Shown: one piece after another, positions 7,736 to 16,937 of the stretch
How the letters are laid out: each line of letters starts with the position of its first letter
Numbering within the stretch: the first letter of the stretch is position 1
Assembly (NCBI GenBank): GCA_035380045.1
Contig: DAOSWM010000007.1
Coordinates: forward strand, 19,696-83,695
Source: DAOSWM01 sp035380045
Lineage (GTDB): Bacteria; Bacteroidota; Bacteroidia; Bacteroidales; Tenuifilaceae
Reading direction: 5' to 3'
Length of the DNA: 64,000 nt
Notes under the pieces: generated by a model
The model's database searches: none
What the model was told of the DNA's origin: nothing
The model's input: only the letters and a program-made list of their open reading frames with translations
Program-made: the position numbers and the translations under genes

Positions 7736-10156
7736 ATGATGAGAGGATTTTTTCTTAGTTTCATATTTATCGCCCTTCATCTCATTGCTGTTGGACAAAC
7801 CAAGCAGGAAATTGAAGAGCTATATAAAGATGCCAACTCATACTTCTACTTTGAAGACTATGAAGAAGCTGTTGCTCTATACCAGAAGGTACTTCCCCAC
7901 TATGAAAACAACTACAATTTAAACTACAAAATTGGCATTTGCTACCTGAATATACAAGGGCACAAACATCAAGCAATTCCTTTCCTAGAGTTTGCCACGA
8001 AGGGCATTAGTAAAAGGTTTAACGAATTCTCAACGAAAGAGACCCAAGCACCTGTTGATGTTTTTTTCTACCTAGCAAACGCCTACTTTATCAACAATCA
8101 ACTAGGAAAAGCTCAGGAAACATACGAAGAATTTAAATCACATATTAAAAGAGAATCGCAGTACAACATGGAGTACCTGAACCACCAGCTGAACACGCTG
8201 AAAAACTCAAGAGTACTCCAGTCATACCCAGTAAATTTCATCCGTAGCAACTTCGGGAAGAATGTTAACGACAGGTTCTCAAACTTTAACCCCGTAATAT
8301 CAGGCGATGGGAAAACAATGGCTTTCACTTCAAAACGTAAGTTCTACCAAGCAATTCACATTTTGCGAAAGGATGAGAGTGACAGCTGGGGCATTCCTAT
8401 GAACATTACCCTCGACCTGATGGTGGACGGCAACTGCTCAACCCTATCCCTCTCGTACGATGGAACCGAATTATTCCTTTTTAAGGACGATAACCACGAT
8501 GGCAATATTTACGTTAGCTCCTTCAATGGAACATCATGGTCACCAATGAAAAAGTTAAACGAAAACATTAATACTAACTACTACGAAACCCACGCATGCA
8601 TCTCGGCCGATGGCCGAAGTCTTTTTTTTACCAGCAACCGCAACGGCGGGTTTGGCGACTTAGATATCTACCTGTCAAATCGGGAGCCCGGAGCAGATTG
8701 GGGACCAGCCCAAAACCTTGGCCCAGCAATTAATACCAGCTTCAACGAGAATACACCATTCATCACCACTGACGGAACTACTCTTTTTTTCAGCTCAGAA
8801 GGACACAACACGTTAGGTGGATACGATATCTTTTTCTCCCAAAAAAAGGAGGACAACAGCTGGTCCAAACCAATTAATTTAGGATACCCTATTAACACAA
8901 CCGACGACAACCTCTTCTACTTTCCTGTGAACGACGGATCAATTGGACTTACAGCGCTCTTTGATGATGACGGATACGGCGATATGGATATCTACGAGAT
9001 TGAGATTTTCCTTCCTCGCTACCAAAAAGCTATCGTATCAGCAACCGACTTATACACCAGAAGCACTGAACTTCCAAAGAAAACACTTGTTATCGACACC
9101 ATTAATTCACCTGGGTTTGCATTGGTTGACCCCTCGAAACCAACCCATATGCAATACATTAGCACCGATAAAAAATTCAAGATATTTTTCGAGGGTAAAG
9201 GCTTCAACATGCGTGACCAAGCCAAAATGACACAAAAAATTATCCCAACTACACCTTCAGCTACCGCTGAAAAAATTGAAGTAACAAAGCAACCCCTTGC
9301 CGAGATAACCGTTGAGAACCCGAAGGATTCCCTGCTACATCAAGTGCTTAAAAATCTTCCTCCCGTAAAAAATATGGAAACTATTGCAGAACAAGAACTT
9401 AATTCTGCCATTAAACCACAGGAACAAAAAACTGATAGTACCAAATTTGAAGTTAAAACCTACACCGAAACAGAACTAGAAGCGAAGGCAAGAGAAGTTG
9501 AAATTATTTCGAACCTGCTTATTGCAATTGCCGATGAGAGTGTTAAACCCCTTATTGAGGATGCAATTTTTCGTTCATGGCAAGTCCCTCCTAGCTTGCT
9601 AATGCTTCAGACAACACGTTTAGCTATCGCCGCCGATTCGCTTGGACTATCGGAACAGTTTCTTGAGATTTTCACCAAGCTACTCGATATTATAACTCAA
9701 AATAATGAGAACCCATCAATTCATTCAAGGCAAATCGCGTCAAAGGAACAAAACGAAAGGTTCTTCTACACGCTACAACAAATAAAAAAGGGAGCTACGG
9801 CTGGGCTCTCACAACTCATTGATAACGCAATTATTTCAGACCCAAGCATCAATAACTTCGAATCGTTATGGAAATACCTTTCACAGAATTCGAACGGCGA
9901 AATTGAACAATACATTCCCGAACTACTATCTCTGTTGGCAAAGCATAGCGTAGAGGAGTACTTCAAATTATCCGAACTACAGAAGGAGCTGGTATACAAA
10001 CAAGCAACATCACAGAAATTGAACAACAAATCTTGGCTTATTATAGCTGTTTCTATCCTAACCTTCTCATTTATTAGCATTATTCTATTAATAAGAAGGA
10101 AAAAAAGGAAAGGGAGGAAGGTAAACGAACCTAGAAAAGCCGATGCTGGAAAATAA
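7736..10156 (+). CDS. TPR / PD40 beta-propeller protein with C-terminal membrane anchor
   Basis: An 806-residue paralogue of the preceding protein: signal peptide (to about residue 20), TPR helices (20-160), PD40 propeller (about 175-430, with FFTSNRNGGFGDLDIYLS and GYDIFFS). A ~330-residue, Gln/Glu/Lys-rich, mainly helical region follows. A single transmembrane helix near 777-797 and a strongly basic tail (RRKKRKGRK) end the protein. The positive tail predicts the C-terminus inside the cytoplasm and the propeller in the periplasm. The long C-terminal half resembles nothing I recognise. It lies 91 bases after its paralogue, probably in the same transcript. Confidence 0.7.
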   Translation: MMRGFFLSFIFIALHLIAVGQTKQEIEELYKDANSYFYFEDYEEAVALYQKVLPHYENNYNLNYKIGICYLNIQGHKHQAIPFLEFATKGISKRFNEFSTKETQAPVDVFFYLANAYFINNQLGKAQETYEEFKSHIKRESQYNMEYLNHQLNTLKNSRVLQSYPVNFIRSNFGKNVNDRFSNFNPVISGDGKTMAFTSKRKFYQAIHILRKDESDSWGIPMNITLDLMVDGNCSTLSLSYDGTELFLFKDDNHDGNIYVSSFNGTSWSPMKKLNENINTNYYETHACISADGRSLFFTSNRNGGFGDLDIYLSNREPGADWGPAQNLGPAINTSFNENTPFITTDGTTLFFSSEGHNTLGGYDIFFSQKKEDNSWSKPINLGYPINTTDDNLFYFPVNDGSIGLTALFDDDGYGDMDIYEIEIFLPRYQKAIVSATDLYTRSTELPKKTLVIDTINSPGFALVDPSKPTHMQYISTDKKFKIFFEGKGFNMRDQAKMTQKIIPTTPSATAEKIEVTKQPLAEITVENPKDSLLHQVLKNLPPVKNMETIAEQELNSAIKPQEQKTDSTKFEVKTYTETELEAKAREVEIISNLLIAIADESVKPLIEDAIFRSWQVPPSLLMLQTTRLAIAADSLGLSEQFLEIFTKLLDIITQNNENPSIHSRQIASKEQNERFFYTLQQIKKGATAGLSQLIDNAIISDPSINNFESLWKYLSQNSNGEIEQYIPELLSLLAKHSVEEYFKLSELQKELVYKQATSQKLNNKSWLIIAVSILTFSFISIILLIRRKKRKGRKVNEPRKADAGK

Positions 10157-10207
10157 TATTTTCAACAAAGCAACTATAACATAATTTTACATTAAAAAAA
10201 TAAAACC

Positions 10208-10642
10208 ATGAGCGTTAATAAAGTGATTCTGATTGGCAACGTAGGGAAAGACCCTGAGGTGAAGCATCTTGAAAATGGTGTAACCGTTGCCCGATTTCCC
10301 CTTGCAACCAACGAAACCTACACCGATAAGAGCGGACAACGAGTAACACAAACCGAGTGGCACAACATTGTTGTATGGAGAAATCAGGCAGAAATAGCTG
10401 AAAAATATGTGAAAGCAGGAAAACTCCTTTACATTGAGGGTAAACTTCGTACATCGGTTTACGAGGATAAAGAAACCGGGGCGAAAAGATATTTCACCGA
10501 TGTTCAGTGTAGTACCTTTCGGTTCCTGGGGCCAGCCAACACTTCCGATGCACCTCAGCAAGAAAGTGTTTCTTCTGCCGGCACTCCGCAAAACAACCCA
10601 GAACCCCCAATGCCTGAACCAGAGGACGATTTACCATTCTAA
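10208..10642 (+). CDS. ssb: Single-stranded DNA-binding protein
   Basis: SSB coats single-stranded DNA in replication, recombination and repair. The OB-fold domain covers residues 1-105 (VNKVILIGNVGKDPEVKHL, then TEWHNIVVWR and YIEGKLRT). A Pro/Glu-rich linker leads to the acidic tip EDDLPF, the docking site for partner proteins. Length 144 is normal. It precedes gldE by 24 bases, an arrangement common in Bacteroidota, where mutY usually sits just upstream; here mutY is 17 kb away. Confidence 0.95.
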   Translation: MSVNKVILIGNVGKDPEVKHLENGVTVARFPLATNETYTDKSGQRVTQTEWHNIVVWRNQAEIAEKYVKAGKLLYIEGKLRTSVYEDKETGAKRYFTDVQCSTFRFLGPANTSDAPQQESVSSAGTPQNNPEPPMPEPEDDLPF

Positions 10643-10666
10643 AAATTCATGTAACTATTTCGTATT

Positions 10667-11989
10667 TTGGCCAGCATCCTACACACAAGCGTTACATTGT
10701 TATCGTTTCTCTCCGGAAACCTTACATTTGGCATAGTTGCAGGTTTTATTGTATTACTAGTGCTTCTTTTACTTTCGAGCTTAGTTTCCGGTTCGGAATC
10801 ATCTTTCTTTTCGCTAAGCCCAACTCAGGTTAATAAGCTAGAAGAAGAACCTGGAAGAACCAACAACACCATAGTTGATTTACTGAAACGGCCAGAACAC
10901 CTGCTAGCCTCCATTCTTATTGCCAACAACCTCATTAACGTAGGCATAATCATTCTTTCAGCATACCTAACTAACTCTCTTTTCGATTTTTCAGGCTCCG
11001 AGATATTAGGTTTCATTATTCAGGTAGTTGTAATCACATTTATCCTTCTACTTTTTGGAGAAATTCTTCCTAAAATTCTAGCAACAAATAAACCTCTTCC
11101 GTTTTCGCGGTTAATGGCACTCCCTCTTCTAGTTTTAACAAAAGTTCTAAGGCCTCTCAACTACCTTCTAGTTCGTTCAACCGCCCAAGTTAGCCGACAT
11201 TTTAACCCCAAAAGGAATATTTCTATCGATGACCTCAGCGAAGCGCTCGACATTACTTCGGGACAACACCCCGAAGAAAGAAAGATTTTGAAGGGGATTG
11301 TAACTTTTGGCCACATTGAGGTTAGGGAAATAATGAAGCCACGCCTTGATGTTGTGGCCGTTGAACTAACAACGGGATTCAATAAACTTAAAGCTATTGT
11401 TGTTGAATCGGGTTATAGCCGCATCCCTGTTTACAACCAATCATTCGATGAGATAGAAGGACTTCTATACGTGAAGGATTTACTGCCATACATCCATGAG
11501 CCTGAAGACTTTAACTGGCAAAAACTAATCCGTCAGCCCTACTTTGTTCCCGAAAGTAAGAAAATAAACAAGCTACTAACAGAGTTTCAATCCAATAGAA
11601 TTCACATGGCCATTGTGGTTGATGAATACGGAGGAACTTGCGGTATTGTTTCTCTCGAAGACATCCTCGAAGAGATTGTTGGTGAGATTTCTGATGAATC
11701 AGATGAAGAGATATCGCTATACACTAAAATTGATGATTACAACTACCTTTTCGAGGGGAAAATACTACTCAACGATCTGTGCAAAGTTCTTAACCTAAAC
11801 GATTCTATCTTCGATAGCGTACGGGGCGAAGCAGAAACCCTAGCCGGGCTTATTCTTGAAATCACTGGCCAGCTTCCTGAGAGAAACACTATTGTTAACC
11901 ACAAGCAGTTTAAATTCACCATTGATTCAGTTGATAACAAGCGTATTAAACGCATTAAGTTAACCATAAAAAAAGTAAACGAGCAATGA
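10667..11989 (+). CDS. gldE: Gliding motility-associated protein GldE (CNNM/CorC-type CBS protein)
   Basis: A 440-residue inner-membrane protein with a DUF21/CNNM transmembrane domain (about 20-190). Two CBS domains follow (about 210-330; REIMKPRLDVVAVE, YSRIPVYNQSFDEIEGLLYVKDLL and VDEYGGTCGIVSLEDILEEIVGEI). A CorC/HlyC C-terminal domain ends it. GldE is thought to support the GldD lipoprotein in gliding/T9SS function; a related ion-transport role is possible because the fold matches CNNM/CorC proteins. The start is a TTG with no usable ATG, since an in-frame stop lies 15 bases upstream. The end overlaps gldD by 4 bases. Confidence 0.9.
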   Translation: MASILHTSVTLLSFLSGNLTFGIVAGFIVLLVLLLLSSLVSGSESSFFSLSPTQVNKLEEEPGRTNNTIVDLLKRPEHLLASILIANNLINVGIIILSAYLTNSLFDFSGSEILGFIIQVVVITFILLLFGEILPKILATNKPLPFSRLMALPLLVLTKVLRPLNYLLVRSTAQVSRHFNPKRNISIDDLSEALDITSGQHPEERKILKGIVTFGHIEVREIMKPRLDVVAVELTTGFNKLKAIVVESGYSRIPVYNQSFDEIEGLLYVKDLLPYIHEPEDFNWQKLIRQPYFVPESKKINKLLTEFQSNRIHMAIVVDEYGGTCGIVSLEDILEEIVGEISDESDEEISLYTKIDDYNYLFEGKILLNDLCKVLNLNDSIFDSVRGEAETLAGLILEITGQLPERNTIVNHKQFKFTIDSVDNKRIKRIKLTIKKVNEQ

Positions 11990-12588
11990 TTCGAAAACGA
12001 AATTTCTTTTGGTTAACGCTAATAATTCTACCTATTATTCTGCTGGTTTACAGCTGTAACGAAAGTTCAACACCTAAGCCCAGAGGCTACTTCCGCATTG
12101 ATTTCCCTGAAAAAGAATACCAGCTACTCGATAGCATCTATCCATACACATTCATGTACCCTAAATACGCTGAAGTTGTTGAGGATAATAGTTGGAATGC
12201 AGAAAAAAACTGGATCAATATTGATTACCCCCAATACAAAGCTCGCATTCACATTAGCTACAAGGTGGCACAAGGCAAACTCGACTCGCTTCTGGAAGAT
12301 TCACGCAAGTTGACCTACAAACATGCTCTGAAAGCAGATGCCATAAATGAAAAAGTTTTTTCTAACCCGCAAAACCATGTGTATGGTATTGTGTATAATA
12401 TTAAAGGGAATGCTGCAAGCTCGTGGCAATTTATGGTTACCGATTCTAATAAACATTTTTTACGTGGAGCACTATACTTTTCATTAACCCCGAATAAGGA
12501 TTCCCTATCTCCTGCAATAGATTTTATAGGAGAAGACATTATACACCTTATTGAAACGCTTAACTGGAAGGATACCAACAGCAAATGA
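11986..12588 (+). CDS. gldD: Gliding motility lipoprotein GldD
   Basis: A 200-residue lipoprotein: signal peptide with lipobox VYSC (cysteine near residue 24), then the GldD body (PRGYFRIDFPEKEYQLLD and WINIDYPQYKARIHISY). GldD is required for gliding in Flavobacterium and is co-inherited with GldE. It overlaps gldE by 4 bases (ATGA-type coupling) and is followed within 1 base by the phosphopantetheinyl transferase start. Confidence 0.92.
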   Translation: MIRKRNFFWLTLIILPIILLVYSCNESSTPKPRGYFRIDFPEKEYQLLDSIYPYTFMYPKYAEVVEDNSWNAEKNWINIDYPQYKARIHISYKVAQGKLDSLLEDSRKLTYKHALKADAINEKVFSNPQNHVYGIVYNIKGNAASSWQFMVTDSNKHFLRGALYFSLTPNKDSLSPAIDFIGEDIIHLIETLNWKDTNSK

Positions 12589-12589
12589 A

Positions 12590-13234
12590 ATGGGAATAGT
12601 TGACATAACAAAAGGGAACGATTATTCCATTGGAATTTGGAAGCTTGAAGAAGATGAGGATGAAAGCAAGCTTAAAGAGATTGTTGGGGGAAACCTATTC
12701 CCCGGACTCGATAAAATCAGCAACCCAAAAAGAAGACTCGAGTGGCTTGCCGCCAGGTGTTTAATTAGAGAGTTCGGCCATATCGGCTTGGTTCTATACC
12801 ATCCAACTCGTCGCCCATTCCTGGCACACTCCCGTTCACACCTCTCAATTAGTCATTCCTACCCCTACGTTGCGGTTATTATCAGCCATAGTTCCTACGT
12901 TGGAATTGATATCGAATCATTCGAAAGAACCTTTACCCAGGTTGCAGACAAGTACCTATCGAACAATGAGAAAAAATGGCTCGACCAAACCAACAACAAG
13001 AAACTTGCGTTAATATGGAGCGCCAAGGAAGCCCTCTATAAACTTCCCGGGATGGAAGGGCTGGGCGGTGCTGACATGGATATTAAACCTTTCGAACACA
13101 TCAACGATAAAGGAAAGCTTAAAGCATCAATTAGGCTTGGAGGTACTATTCAAAATTTCAACCTCGATTTTTACTATCTTAATCATTACAACGTGGTATG
13201 GGTTGGTTGCGATCCAAAAACTTTAATGTGGTAA
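12590..13234 (+). CDS. 4'-phosphopantetheinyl transferase superfamily protein
   Basis: Transfers the phosphopantetheine arm of CoA to a serine of acyl- or peptidyl-carrier proteins. The Sfp/AcpS-type magnesium motifs are present: GIDIESFERTF (about residue 103) and WSAKEALYK (about 140). Length 214 is closer to the Sfp-like group than to AcpS. The start is the ATG at 12590, one base after the gldD stop; an upstream TTG at 12551 would overlap gldD by 38 bases and is less likely. The carrier protein target is not identifiable here. Confidence 0.87.
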   Translation: MGIVDITKGNDYSIGIWKLEEDEDESKLKEIVGGNLFPGLDKISNPKRRLEWLAARCLIREFGHIGLVLYHPTRRPFLAHSRSHLSISHSYPYVAVIISHSSYVGIDIESFERTFTQVADKYLSNNEKKWLDQTNNKKLALIWSAKEALYKLPGMEGLGGADMDIKPFEHINDKGKLKASIRLGGTIQNFNLDFYYLNHYNVVWVGCDPKTLMW

Positions 13235-13235
13235 C

Positions 13236-13952
13236 ATGTTTTACAACAAAATTATTGAGTCGAGCCAAGGGCTCTTTACAGTACTTATCGACCCCGATAA
13301 ATACGACGAGCCTGCTATTAGAAAAATCTCTGCACTAGCCTCAACTTGCAACGTTGACTTCTTCCTGCTGGGAGGCAGCTTTGTAAAATCGAATATGGAG
13401 GCCACGTTAGATTATATTAGACGATACTCAAACATTCCTGTTATTCTTTTCCCGGGAAGCCCTCTTCAATTCACCTCGAAAGCAAACGCAATTTTACTTC
13501 TTTCACTAATATCTGGTCGAAATGCCGATTTTTTAATTGGCAACCACGTATTAATTGCCAATGCTTTAAAGGAAAGCAAAATGGAGATTATTCCTACCGG
13601 GTACATTCTTATAAGCAACGGGCATCCCACATCGGTTCAGTACATGAGCAACACAATGCCTATCCCGTTGAATAAACCAGAAATTGCCGTTTCAACGGCA
13701 TTAGCTGGGGAGCAACTTGGGCTAAAAGCAATTTATCTTGAAGCCGGAAGCGGGGCGAACGCTCCAATTCCTCCAAGAACAATTGAGCAGGTGTACAATA
13801 ATGTTAGCATCCCAATTATTGTGGGAGGAGGAATAAAAACCCCATCACAAGTTAAATCGGCTCGTGATGCTGGCGCAAAAATGATTGTTGTGGGTAACAG
13901 CCTCGAAGAAGATCCTGAAGCACTATGTAAGTTAATATCTGCATCAAAATAA
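13236..13952 (+). CDS. Geranylgeranylglyceryl / heptaprenylglyceryl phosphate synthase family
   Basis: A TIM-barrel prenyltransferase that joins a polyprenyl diphosphate to glycerol 1-phosphate, the first ether-bond step in archaeal lipids. Family marks: VLIDPDKYDEP near residue 15, FFLLGGSFV near 45, GYILISNG near 125, YLEAGSGA near 166 and the phosphate-binding VGGGIKTPSQ near 193. Length 238 is usual. Bacteroidota are known to carry hexameric group II GGGP synthases, whose products in these bacteria are poorly defined. It starts one base after the PPTase stop and ends at a bidirectional terminator, so it is the last gene of the ssb-gldE-gldD unit. Confidence 0.87.
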   Translation: MFYNKIIESSQGLFTVLIDPDKYDEPAIRKISALASTCNVDFFLLGGSFVKSNMEATLDYIRRYSNIPVILFPGSPLQFTSKANAILLLSLISGRNADFLIGNHVLIANALKESKMEIIPTGYILISNGHPTSVQYMSNTMPIPLNKPEIAVSTALAGEQLGLKAIYLEAGSGANAPIPPRTIEQVYNNVSIPIIVGGGIKTPSQVKSARDAGAKMIVVGNSLEEDPEALCKLISASK

Positions 13953-13953
13953 A

Positions 13954-13991
13954 AAAAGGTGCTCAAGATAATTTTCAGCGAGCACCTTTTA
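13954..13991. terminator. Bidirectional terminator between the GGGPS gene and korB
   Basis: AAAGGTGCTC (13955-13964) and GAGCACCTTT (13980-13989) form a 10-bp stem with a 15-base loop, flanked by A and T tracts on both sides. It can terminate both converging transcripts. Confidence 0.85.
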
Positions 13992-14009
13992 TATTTTCAA
14001 TTGAGGTTA

Positions 14010-15032
14010 CTACATCTCAAAAGTTTCACCGCTATGCAGCAAATCGTCAACACAAGTTATTTTGCTTTCTTTTTGTATCTCTATTAGCTGATCGCGAACA
14101 TTGTCATCGTATGTTGGGAACTTAACTGCACGAATTACTCCCAACGCCATTGGGAATTCGGGAGCATTCATGTTTGCGAGCATCACGTGAAGTCCAGGAT
14201 TAGGCTCGTACGCATTGTGAACCAATATATTGTCAATTGTGTAACCATTCTCTCCCAGTTTCACCACTTTTAGCAGGTTATTCTCCAGAACCAAGCCTTT
14301 ATCTTTCTTCTCCCCAAAAAGCATTTTTTCACCATGCTTAAGGTAGATTACTCTTTCTAAACGATTCTCCTTGTCGGTATAGTATGCGTGGGTTCTATCG
14401 TTAAAAATCACACAATTCTGCTCAACAACAACAACAGAAGTTCCATCATGTTTTGCAGCTTCAACCAGAACCTCGGCTGTGTGCTTCACATCAACATCGA
14501 TGCAGCGGGCAAAGAATTTGCCTTGTGCTCCAATAATCAGTTCACCTGGTCGAAAGGGTTGTTCAACAGTACCGAATGGTGAAGTTTTAGTAACTGAACC
14601 CAACTTCGAGGTGGGGCTATACTGGCCTTTTGTCAGCCCGTAAATTTCGTTGTTAAACAGGATAATATTAATATCAATGTTGCGTCGAATGGCGTGAATA
14701 AAATGGTTTCCACCAATTGCCAACGCATCGCCATCGCCTGTCATTTGCCAAACGCTTAACCTAGGATTTGCAACCTTTATTCCTGTTGCTATAGCAGAAG
14801 CTCTGCCATGAATGCCGTGAAAACCGAAGGTATCAACGTAGTATGGGAAACGGCTTGAGCAGCCAATTCCCGACACAAACACATACCTCTCTTTGCTGTA
14901 ATCAAGTAGCTCCGATACTTCGGGGAGTGCTCTGTAAACCGAGTTTAGGATAGCGTGGTCGCCGCAACCGGGGCACCAACGAACTTCCTGATCGCTTTTG
15001 AAATCCTGTGGAGTATAATTATGTTTTCCCAT
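14010..15032 (-). CDS. korB: 2-oxoacid (2-oxoglutarate) : ferredoxin oxidoreductase, beta subunit
   Basis: Thiamine-diphosphate subunit of the enzyme that converts 2-oxoglutarate and CoA to succinyl-CoA, reducing ferredoxin. WCPGCGDHAIL near residue 20 supplies cluster or cofactor contacts, and the ThDP/magnesium motif GDGDALAIGG (about 98) leads to NNEIYGLTKGQYSPTS. Length 340 is normal. It follows korA by 2 bases. The Kor label rather than another 2-oxoacid rests on overall resemblance to KorB; substrate is not proven by sequence. The end faces the bidirectional terminator. Confidence 0.88.
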   Translation of the reverse strand: MGKHNYTPQDFKSDQEVRWCPGCGDHAILNSVYRALPEVSELLDYSKERYVFVSGIGCSSRFPYYVDTFGFHGIHGRASAIATGIKVANPRLSVWQMTGDGDALAIGGNHFIHAIRRNIDINIILFNNEIYGLTKGQYSPTSKLGSVTKTSPFGTVEQPFRPGELIIGAQGKFFARCIDVDVKHTAEVLVEAAKHDGTSVVVVEQNCVIFNDRTHAYYTDKENRLERVIYLKHGEKMLFGEKKDKGLVLENNLLKVVKLGENGYTIDNILVHNAYEPNPGLHVMLANMNAPEFPMALGVIRAVKFPTYDDNVRDQLIEIQKESKITCVDDLLHSGETFEM

Positions 15033-15034
15033 GA

Positions 15035-16897
15035 CTACTTCGCCTCCAATATTTTAATAAATTTTTCTTCTAGTTCTACTACTGTGAATGGCAAACCTTG
15101 AACCTTATTGTACTGTAGGTAGTTGTATTCTTGAAAGTTCATTCTGAGATAGTTTGCCAACTGCCCCATATTCAACTCACACACCAACAGTTTTTTATAG
15201 CGTTTAAATATTTCACTAAGGTTTTTTGGTAGTGGGTTAAGGTAATTAAGGTGGCATAAAGAGACGCTCTTCCCTTTTTCTCTTAAATTTTGAACTGCAG
15301 TAAGTACGTGGCCGTATGTCCCCCCCCAGCTTACCACTAAAAGGTCACCTTCCTCATCTCCAATCACTTCTTGTATTGGGATATAATTTTTTACTCGTTC
15401 AACCTTTTCTGCTCTTACATCAACCATTCGCTGGTGATTCAATGGATCATGCGAAACCGAACCTTTAATGTAATCTTTTTCGAGTCCTCCAACTCGATGC
15501 TCAATTCCTTTCTTTCCTGGGAATGCCCACCCACGAGCCAAGGTTTCTGGGTTGCGTTCGTATGGTTGGTAGCTGGGTGTGTTCTCCTCCACAATGGGAG
15601 GTTTAATCTCAGGAAAATCCTTCATGCTGGGGATTAACCAAGGTTCAGTACCATTAGCAAGATATCCATCGGTTAGAAGAATTACTGGAGTCATATGCTC
15701 AAGAGCAATCTTCGAAGCCATAAATGCGTAATCGAAACAATTGCTTGGAGTGCTAGCTGCTATAACCACCATGGGGCATTCACCATTACGCCCGAATAAC
15801 GCTTGGTATAAATCGCTCTGCTCTGTTTTTGTTGGTAAACCGGTTGATGGACCTCCACGCTGAACGTCAACAATTACAAGAGGAAGTTCCGTCATAACTG
15901 CCAACCCCATAGCCTCTGATTTCAATGAAAGGCCCGGCCCTGATGTGGTTGTGATAGCAAAATTCCCAGCATACGATGCTCCTATTGCAGTACAAATTCC
16001 TGCAATCTCATCTTCAACTTGTAGGGTTTTCACGCCAAGATCCTTCCGCTTTGCTAACTCTATCAGTATATCGGTGGCAGGAGTGATTGGGTATGACCCA
16101 CAGAAGAGGGGTAACTTTGCCTTCTCAGAAGCTGCAATAAACCCCCAAGCAGCTGCAGTGTTCCCATTTATGTTTCTATATAAACCTTTCTTAAGGTTTT
16201 TTGCTGGGCTAACCTGGTAGGTATTTGCAATTGCCTGAATATTACTGGTGTAATTATACCCGTCGCGTAATACCTTTTTATTGGCATCAATAACCCGAGG
16301 TTTTGATTTGAATTTTTTCTCAAAAAATTTCTCGGTGTATTGCAAGGGGCGCTCAAACATGTAGTATACCATTCCTAATGCAAACATGTTCTTGCTCCTT
16401 ACAATGCTCTTGTTATCCAGGTCGGTTTCCTTTAAACTTTCTTTGGTAAGAGTTGTTATTGGTGCAAAAATTGTTTTATAATCCTCAAGTTTTAGCTCTG
16501 CTATTGGGTCATCCGTTTTGTAACCAGCACGCTGCAACCCCTTCTCGTTGAAAGTATCGCTATCAACAATAATTGTTCCGCCTGGTTTAACCCATTTGGC
16601 GTTCGCTTTCAATGCTGCAGGATTCATTGCTACCAATACATCGCAGTAGTCGCCAGGTGTGTGTAACTTTTTGCTACCCACGTGAACCTGAAAACCGGAA
16701 ACACCCCCAATGGTGCCCTGAGGGGCACGAATTTCTGATGGGTAGTCGGGGAATGTACTAATGTCGTTCCCAAAAAGAGCTGATGCATCGGAGAACAGGG
16801 TACCGGTTAGCTGCATTCCGTCTCCAGAATCACCCGAGAACCTAATTGCAACCTCTTCTAAATTAATGGTTTGTTTTTGTTTGTCCATAACGGCCAT
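15035..16897 (-). CDS. korA: 2-oxoacid (2-oxoglutarate) : ferredoxin oxidoreductase, alpha subunit (gamma-alpha fusion)
   Basis: A 620-residue fusion. Residues ~15-200 are the gamma domain (RFSGDSGDGMQLTG, with YPSEIRAPQGTIGGVSGFQV); ~230-620 are the alpha/pyrimidine-binding part (FCGSYPITPATDIL, TTTSGPGLSLKSEAMG, and the GGPSTGLPTKTEQSDLYQAL segment). The electron acceptor is ferredoxin, so the pair fits anaerobic carbon metabolism, including a reductive or incomplete citrate cycle. The start ATG follows a leader with a 34-base perfect inverted repeat (separate entry). korB is translated from the same transcript. Confidence 0.9.
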   Translation of the reverse strand: MAVMDKQKQTINLEEVAIRFSGDSGDGMQLTGTLFSDASALFGNDISTFPDYPSEIRAPQGTIGGVSGFQVHVGSKKLHTPGDYCDVLVAMNPAALKANAKWVKPGGTIIVDSDTFNEKGLQRAGYKTDDPIAELKLEDYKTIFAPITTLTKESLKETDLDNKSIVRSKNMFALGMVYYMFERPLQYTEKFFEKKFKSKPRVIDANKKVLRDGYNYTSNIQAIANTYQVSPAKNLKKGLYRNINGNTAAAWGFIAASEKAKLPLFCGSYPITPATDILIELAKRKDLGVKTLQVEDEIAGICTAIGASYAGNFAITTTSGPGLSLKSEAMGLAVMTELPLVIVDVQRGGPSTGLPTKTEQSDLYQALFGRNGECPMVVIAASTPSNCFDYAFMASKIALEHMTPVILLTDGYLANGTEPWLIPSMKDFPEIKPPIVEENTPSYQPYERNPETLARGWAFPGKKGIEHRVGGLEKDYIKGSVSHDPLNHQRMVDVRAEKVERVKNYIPIQEVIGDEEGDLLVVSWGGTYGHVLTAVQNLREKGKSVSLCHLNYLNPLPKNLSEIFKRYKKLLVCELNMGQLANYLRMNFQEYNYLQYNKVQGLPFTVVELEEKFIKILEAK

Positions 16898-16937
16898 TAT
16901 TTATTATAATCGTTCATGAGGTAAGAATTAAATGCAA

